Shown here piece after piece: positions 28,360 through 33,690 of a stretch of DNA of 33,690 nucleotides. The translations under genes and the position numbers were made by a program. The DNA is from Nitriliruptoria bacterium (GTDB lineage: Bacteria > Actinomycetota > Nitriliruptoria > Euzebyales > Egibacteraceae). A model generated the notes under the pieces. The model searched no databases and was not told the DNA's origin. It saw only the letters and a list, made by a program, of their open reading frames with translations. Each line of letters opens with the position of its first letter. Position 1 is the stretch's first letter. Location of the stretch: NCBI GenBank assembly GCA_003550425.1, contig PUKE01000017.1, forward strand, positions 1 through 33,690. The letters run 5' to 3'.

Positions 28360-31064
28360 GAGTCGTCCTGCTCCTCGCCGTCCTCGCCGTCCTCGCCGTC
28401 GCCGTTGCCGCCGTTGGCCCCGTTCACGCCGTCGTCGCCGTCGCCGTTGCCGCCGTTGCCGTCGCCCTCGTCGTCGCCGTCGGCGTCCTCGTCGTCCGGC
28501 TCGCCCTCGTCCTCGGGAGGCTCGTCGTCCTCCTCGGCGTCGTCCTCGTCGTCGCCGAACAGCTCGTCGAACAGGTCCTCGAGGCCCTCCGGCGGGTCGT
28601 CGCCGAAGGCGTCGCGCAGGGTGCTCTCGTCGAACTCCTCGGGGGGAGCGCCGATGTCGAGGGTCACGGCATCGCCGTCCTCCACGACCGTGCCGGCCGA
28701 GGGCGACTGCCCCGTCACCGTGCCGACCTCGTCGTCGGAGGCCGCGGGGACCTCGCTGGTCGAGACCGACAGGTCCACGCCGACGTCGTCGGCGAACCCT
28801 TGGAGGGCGTCGAGGGCCTCGTCCTCGGTCAGGCCGAGCAGGTCGGGCAGCCCGGGCTCGGTGCCGGTGCCGTCGGACACCTCCAGGCTGACCAGCGAGC
28901 CCTCCTCGAGGGTCGTCCCGCCCTCGGGGCTCTGGTCGACGACCTCGCCCTCGGGGCGCCAGTCCTCCACGGTCTCGGTGCTCGCGGCGAAGTCGGCGTC
29001 CTCGAGGATCTCGACGGCGTCGTCCTCCTGCTCGCCGACCACGCCGGGGACCTCGGTCTCGGGCAGCGCCGGCGGGTCGGGGAAGTCCTCGGGCTCGAGG
29101 TCGAGCAGGTCGACGGCGTCGCTCATGAACGACGACCACACCGTGGTCGGCACGCACCCGCCCGTCACGCGGCCATTGCAGGCTGGGTGGGTCAGCGTGT
29201 CCTCTCGGCTGGTATTGCCCATCCACATCGCGGCCGACAGCTGGGGCACGTAGCCCACGAACCAGGCATCGCCGTACTCCTGCGAGGTCCCGGTCTTGCC
29301 GGCCGCCGGTCGCCCGATCTGCGCGGTCGGGGCGGCGGTGCCCTCCTCGATCGGGCCGCGCAGCAGCTCGGTGACCTGGTTGGCGACGTCGGGCTCGAGG
29401 GCCTGCCCGCAGTCCTGGTCGGTGTTGTCGATGATCGCGTCGCCGTTGCGGTCGCGGACCTCGGCGATCACGTGGGGCTCGCAGCGCTCCCCCTCCTGGG
29501 CGAAGGCGCCGAACGCGGCGGCCATCTCGGCCACGCCCTGGTCCTCGGTGCCCAGGATCTGGGCGCAGCCGGCATCCTGTCGCTGCCGCAGGCCTAGGCG
29601 CTCGCTGACGTCGCGCACGGGGTCCATGCCGACATGCTGGTCGAGGAGCTCGGCGAAGTAGGTGTTGCTCGAGATCGTGGTGGCCTCGAACATGTCGAGC
29701 TCGCCACCAGTGGCGTGAGCGAAGTTGGTGGCCGACCACTCCTGGCCAGGCTCGTCGCACAGGTCCTCGGGCTCGTACTCCGTGGCCGTGTCCATGGCCA
29801 GCGACGGGGGCAGCCCCTCCTCCAGGGCGGCGGCCAGCCCGACCGCCTTGAACGACGACCCGGTCTCGCGCCCCTCGTTGACCAGCTCCTGCGCGGTCAG
29901 GGGGCTCCCGAAGTCGTCGCGGAAGTCCTCGTAGTCGTGGGGGCCGTGCGCGGCGGCGTAGACCTCGCCGGTGCGAGGGTCGACCGCGGACAGCGCGCCG
30001 TGGGGCGTGTCGTCGGCGAGCAGGTGCTCGGCGATGGCGTCCTCGGCCAGCTCCTGGACGTCCTGGTCGATGGTCAGGCGGACCTCGAGGCCGCCGGTGG
30101 CCAGGGTGTTGAACCGCTCCTCGGGGGTGTTGCCGAGCGCGCCCTCGCCCTCGAGGACCTCGATCGCGAGGTCGACGAGGAGGTCGCCGCTGCCGTCGGC
30201 CGCGTCGCGCTCGCGGACGTCGAGGTCGAGGTCGTCGTCGGCGAGCGCGCGCGCCTCGCCCTCGTCGAGGTAGCCCTGATCGGCCATCTGCGCCAGGACC
30301 ACCGCGCGTCGCTGCAGCGCGGCGTCCTCGTTGGTCAGCGGGTTGTTGCGCTCCGGGGCGCGCAGCATCCCGGCGAGCAGGGCGCCCTGCTCGGGCTCGA
30401 GCTCGCTGACGTCGGCGTCCCAGTAGAACTCGGCGGCGGTGCCCACCCCGTAGACGCCGTTGCCGAAGTACGCCGTGTTCAGGTACTGCTCGAGGATGTC
30501 GTCCTTGGACATCCGCTCCTCGAGCTGCACGGCGTAGGCGGCCTCCTGGATCTTGCGGCGCAGCGTCTGCTCGGCCTGCTCGCCGCGCTCGGTCAGCACG
30601 GTGTTCTTGACCAGCTGCTGGGTGATGGTCGACGCGCCCGCCGTGATCCCCCCGGCCCGGACGTTGTCCCAGCCCGCACGAGCGATGGCGCCCCAGCTGA
30701 CCCCGTCGTGCTCGTAGAACTCGCGGTCCTCGGTGGCCACGACCGCGTGCTGGACCTCCTCGGGCACGTCCTCGAGCTCGACCAGGATGCGGTTCTCGTC
30801 GCGGACGAGCGCCAGCGTCTCGCCGTCGCGGTCGGTGATGCGGCTGCGCACGGCGAGGTCGCGCAGGTCGTCGGGCAGGGGCTCGAAGCCCATGAGATGC
30901 TCCGACACCGCGCGCACCCCCCAGTTCGCGAGCGCCGCGGTGGGGGCGAACGTCGCCGCGAGCAGCAGTGCTGCCGCCGTCGCCAGCAGCGGGATGCCCA
31001 GCAGGATCAGGAGGCGACGCCCACGGCGCCGCCGCGGGCGGGGACGATCGGCTGCGGAGGACAC
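28356..31064 (-). CDS. Class A penicillin-binding protein (transglycosylase/transpeptidase) with two PASTA domains and an acidic C-terminal tail; PonA2-like
   Basis: GT51 motifs VVATEDREFYEHDGVS, GASTITQQLVKN; transpeptidase SSFK (GSSFKAVGLAAAL), KTGTSQEYGDAWFVGY; PASTA repeats VPGVVGEQEDDAVEIL and LPDLLGLTEDEALDAL. Confidence 0.95.
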   Translation of the reverse strand: MSSAADRPRPRRRRGRRLLILLGIPLLATAAALLLAATFAPTAALANWGVRAVSEHLMGFEPLPDDLRDLAVRSRITDRDGETLALVRDENRILVELEDVPEEVQHAVVATEDREFYEHDGVSWGAIARAGWDNVRAGGITAGASTITQQLVKNTVLTERGEQAEQTLRRKIQEAAYAVQLEERMSKDDILEQYLNTAYFGNGVYGVGTAAEFYWDADVSELEPEQGALLAGMLRAPERNNPLTNEDAALQRRAVVLAQMADQGYLDEGEARALADDDLDLDVRERDAADGSGDLLVDLAIEVLEGEGALGNTPEERFNTLATGGLEVRLTIDQDVQELAEDAIAEHLLADDTPHGALSAVDPRTGEVYAAAHGPHDYEDFRDDFGSPLTAQELVNEGRETGSSFKAVGLAAALEEGLPPSLAMDTATEYEPEDLCDEPGQEWSATNFAHATGGELDMFEATTISSNTYFAELLDQHVGMDPVRDVSERLGLRQRQDAGCAQILGTEDQGVAEMAAAFGAFAQEGERCEPHVIAEVRDRNGDAIIDNTDQDCGQALEPDVANQVTELLRGPIEEGTAAPTAQIGRPAAGKTGTSQEYGDAWFVGYVPQLSAAMWMGNTSREDTLTHPACNGRVTGGCVPTTVWSSFMSDAVDLLDLEPEDFPDPPALPETEVPGVVGEQEDDAVEILEDADFAASTETVEDWRPEGEVVDQSPEGGTTLEEGSLVSLEVSDGTGTEPGLPDLLGLTEDEALDALQGFADDVGVDLSVSTSEVPAASDDEVGTVTGQSPSAGTVVEDGDAVTLDIGAPPEEFDESTLRDAFGDDPPEGLEDLFDELFGDDEDDAEEDDEPPEDEGEPDDEDADGDDEGDGNGGNGDGDDGVNGANGGNGDGEDGEDGEEQDDS

Positions 31065-31166
31065 GATGACTCGACTCGTCAGGGTGACGTCGGCTCGGGG
31101 TGCTCAGGGTAGCCGCCCCTGCACCCCCGGTCGGGTCGGGTCCCTCCGACGAAAGGGCGGGGTGGC

Positions 31167-31200
31167 GCCACGGCGACCGCCAGGAGCCCGTCGCCGTGGC
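31167..31200. terminator. 11-bp stem hairpin GCCACGGCGAC-N12-GTCGCCGTGGC between the ArsA-like ATPase pair and the PBP gene
   Basis: Perfect inverted repeat. Confidence 0.5.
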
Positions 31201-31229
31201 CGCTGGTGTGGTGGGCCGCTGGTGTGGCG

Positions 31230-32462
31230 CTATGCCCTCGCGTCGGGCGGGTCGTCGCCGTGCAGGCGCGCGCCGACCTCGCCGAGCGCCTCGAGGTCGT
31301 GGACCTCCGGGCGCAGCCGCGGGACCTCCACGAGCCGCCCGGGCGTGGTCCCCTGGAGGGCGGCGGCGACGTCGCGTCGCTCGCGGGCGGCGAGCTCCCA
31401 CCGGTCGGCGTGCAGCTCGAGGAGGGCCGCCACCGCGCGGTCCTCGGCGTCGCCGGTCGTCAGCCTCCCGGCCGCGGCGCGCGCCGCCTCCGGCGTCAGG
31501 TCCGCGAGCGCCGGGTCGGGCGGCGGCGTCAGCCGGTTGATCACCAGGCCCGCGGTGGGCATCCCGTCCTGCTCGAGGCGGTGGAGGAAGTAGCGCGCCT
31601 CGCGCAGCGCCGGCGGCTCAGGGCTGGCGACCACCACGAAGGCCGACCCCTGGCTCGCGAGCAGCCGGTACACCTCCCCGGCGCGCTCCTTGAAGCCCTC
31701 GTACATGCCCTCGAAGGACTGGAAGAAGTCCCCGAGGTCCTCGAGCACCCCGGCGCCGGTGATGCGGCTGGCCGCCCGCATGAACAGCCCCGAGCCCCAG
31801 CCCACGGCGCGGCCCACCTGCTTGCCGGCGCGCATGCCCGGGGCGAGGAACATCCGCAGGAACCGCCCCTCGAGGAAGTCGGTCAGGCGCCGCGGCGCGT
31901 CCAGGAAGTCCAGCGCGCTGCGCGTGGGCGGGGTGTCGATCACGATGCAGTCGTAGCGGCCGTGCTCGTGCAGCTCGTAGAGCTTCTCCATGGCCATGTA
32001 CTCCTGGGTCCCGGCCAGGGAGCTCGCGAGCTGCTGGTAGAAGCGGTTGGCCTTGATGCGCTCGGCGCGCTCGGGATCGGGGGCGTGGCGGTCGATGAGC
32101 CCGTCGAAGGTCCGCCGCATGTCGAGCATCATCGCGTCCAGGCCGGTCGCGCCCGGCACGGCGCGGGCCTCCTCGGACATCGCATCCAGCCCCAGCGACT
32201 GGGCCAGGCGCCGGGCCGGGTCGATGGTGAGCACCACCGTCTTGCGCCCTCGCGCCGCCGCGCCCAGCGCCAGGGACGCGGCCATCGTGGTCTTGCCGAC
32301 CCCGCCAGCGCCGGTGCACACGATGATCGAGGCCTGCGCGACCACCTCGGACAGGTCCCCGTCGTGCCACCGCGCCAGCGGGTCGCTGGCGCCGGGCGCG
32401 CTGCCGCGCGCCGCCTCGCTGCCGCGCGCCGCCTCGCTGCCGCGCGCCGCCGGCGGGCTCAT
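31230..32462 (-). CDS. ArsA/Get3-like ATPase, second subunit (Walker A GAGGVGKTT)
   Basis: IIVCTGAGGVGKTTMAASLALGAAARGRKTVVLTIDPARRLAQSLGL; YDCIVIDTPPTRSALDFLDAPRRLTDF. Confidence 0.92.
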   Translation of the reverse strand: MSPPAARGSEAARGSEAARGSAPGASDPLARWHDGDLSEVVAQASIIVCTGAGGVGKTTMAASLALGAAARGRKTVVLTIDPARRLAQSLGLDAMSEEARAVPGATGLDAMMLDMRRTFDGLIDRHAPDPERAERIKANRFYQQLASSLAGTQEYMAMEKLYELHEHGRYDCIVIDTPPTRSALDFLDAPRRLTDFLEGRFLRMFLAPGMRAGKQVGRAVGWGSGLFMRAASRITGAGVLEDLGDFFQSFEGMYEGFKERAGEVYRLLASQGSAFVVVASPEPPALREARYFLHRLEQDGMPTAGLVINRLTPPPDPALADLTPEAARAAAGRLTTGDAEDRAVAALLELHADRWELAARERRDVAAALQGTTPGRLVEVPRLRPEVHDLEALGEVGARLHGDDPPDARA

Positions 32463-33433
32463 GCCACGCGCTCCTCGATCGCGCGCGCGAGCGTGTCGAG
32501 CTCCTGGGGGCCGAAGCGGGTGCCGTAGCGCTCGGGCAGCTCCAGCAGCGGGACGTCCAGGTGCTCGTGCAAGCGCTCGCGCAGCTCGGCCTGCAGCGCC
32601 AGGCGCGCCCGATCGGCCTCGGCCTGTGCCAGCAGCAGCCGCGCGCCGTCGGGCTCCAGCGCCGCGCCGGCGCGCTGGGCGCGGTCGGCGACCGCCTGGG
32701 GCGACAGGCCCTCGACCAGGGCCGCGCGCGCCTCCGCATCGACGCGCTCGGGCAGCACCCGGTTGACCACGACCGGCCCGAGGGCCACGCCCAGCGCGCG
32801 GAGCGCCGCGGCGCCCTCCAGGGTCTCGGTGACCGGCAGGTCCTCGAGGACGGTCACCGGCACCGCGCAGGTGCGCTCGTGGTCGGTGACCATGTCGACG
32901 ACGCTGCGGGCCTGCTGGCGGATCGGCCCCATGGTGACCAGCTCCAGGGTGGCCTCGGGGGCGCGCAGGAACGCCACGACGCGCCCGGTGGGCGGCGCGT
33001 CGAGCACGATCAGGTCGTAGGTGAAGCGCCCGTCGGGCTCGCGGCGACGCTCCATCTCCTTGACCTTGCCGATCAGCAGCACGTCCTTGATGCCCGGCGC
33101 CGCGGTCGTGGCGAACTCCACCGCCGTGGACCCCACCACGAAGCGCGACAGCCGCTTGGCGCCATAGAACAGCTCCAGGTACTCCTGCAGGCTGTCCTCG
33201 GCATCGACCGACACGCCGAACAGCCCCGGGCGCACCTCCCGCTCCTCGAAGTCCCAGGGAGGGGTGTCGAACAGCGACGCGAAGGCCTGCCGGCCCTCCA
33301 CCTCGACCAGCGCGGTGCGTCGTCCCCCGCGCGCGCTGGCCAGCGCCAGCGCGGCGGCGGTCGTGGACTTGCCCACGCCGCCCTTGCCGGTCACGACCAG
33401 CAGGCGGTGGGAGAGCAGCGTGTCCAGGGTCAC
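32459..33433 (-). CDS. ArsA/Get3-like ATPase, first subunit (Walker A GKGGVGKST)
   Basis: LLVVTGKGGVGKSTTAAALALASARGGRRTALVEVEGRQAF; YDLIVLDAPPTGRVVAFLRAP; ATGA-type overlap with the downstream paralogue. Confidence 0.92.
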   Translation of the reverse strand: MTLDTLLSHRLLVVTGKGGVGKSTTAAALALASARGGRRTALVEVEGRQAFASLFDTPPWDFEEREVRPGLFGVSVDAEDSLQEYLELFYGAKRLSRFVVGSTAVEFATTAAPGIKDVLLIGKVKEMERRREPDGRFTYDLIVLDAPPTGRVVAFLRAPEATLELVTMGPIRQQARSVVDMVTDHERTCAVPVTVLEDLPVTETLEGAAALRALGVALGPVVVNRVLPERVDAEARAALVEGLSPQAVADRAQRAGAALEPDGARLLLAQAEADRARLALQAELRERLHEHLDVPLLELPERYGTRFGPQELDTLARAIEERVA

Positions 33434-33467
33434 CGGCGCGGTCCTCGTGAGCGGGGGCTCGTGGCGC

Positions 33468-33545
33468 GGACGCGGGGCGTCGGGCCCCGCTTCGGACGCG
33501 GGGCGTCGGGCCCCGCTTCGGACGCGGGGCGTGGGGCCCCGCCTA
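33468..33545. repeat. Three tandem 26-bp units GGACGCGGGGCGTCGGGCCCCGCTTC (third degenerate), each with GCGGGGC-N5-GCCCCGC hairpin
   Basis: Units at 33468, 33494, 33520. Confidence 0.95.
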
Positions 33546-33556
33546 GACTGTCGACC

Positions 33557-33690
33557 ATGCTGCCCACTGCCCGGCCCCTCGACCCCCGCTCCGGCTGGTC
33601 TGTGGCCCTCGTCCGGCTGATCGGGCTCGCGCTGGTGGCGGTCGGCGCCGCGCTGCTGACCGTCGGGCCGGCCCTGGGAGCGGTCGCCTC
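33557..33690 (+). CDS. 5' end of a CDS truncated by window end; signal-peptide/TM-like N-terminus
   Basis: Open frame ATG 33557 to window end: MLPTARPLDPRSGWSVALVRLIGLALVAVGAALLTVGPALGAVA. Confidence 0.5.
   Translation, partial: MLPTARPLDPRSGWSVALVRLIGLALVAVGAALLTVGPALGAVA

Noticed and set aside
28326-31112. Plus-strand ORFs antisense to the PBP gene (423 and 492 aa)
   Set aside because: Hydrophobic/GVL-rich translations mirroring the PBP codons; no motif support.
31065-31229. Hidden small whiB-like gene between arsA2 and the PBP gene
   Set aside because: No Cys-rich ORF with the WhiB four-cysteine pattern is visible in any frame in this roughly 165-bp gap.
27418-31401. 1327-aa minus-strand ORF
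   Set aside because: Most of it is an out-of-frame reading of the PBP gene (28356-31064); only the end is real (metallophosphoesterase 27418-28359). Arg/Gly/Pro-rich translation is typical of shadow ORFs in high-GC DNA.

Overview
33.7 kb of very high-GC, actinobacterial-type chromosome carrying about 29 supported protein genes, one of them truncated at the window end. It also carries three tRNAs (Ser-CGA, Ser-GGA, Pro-CGG) and the SRP RNA. Much of it is core housekeeping: metG, split NAD(P) transhydrogenase, tadA, dnaX-ybaB-recR, ask-asd, a PASTA-type class A PBP with a metallophosphoesterase, and paired ArsA/Get3-like ATPases. There are no phages, IS elements or CRISPR arrays. The most unusual item is a photolyase/cryptochrome-like protein (11102-12496, minus) with apparently circularly permuted domain order: FAD-binding domain first, photolyase alpha/beta antenna domain second, with a Cys-rich linker and an RGG-like tail. 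It overlaps by 4 nt a DUF2256-DUF3253 fusion protein. Second is the ArsA-like ATPase pair, whose active-site motifs look complementarily degenerate: one subunit keeps the signature lysine, the other keeps the switch-I DPA aspartate. Third is a set of short intergenic tandem repeats whose units fold into hairpins. All assignments are by eye from motifs in the translated ORFs; no searches were run.
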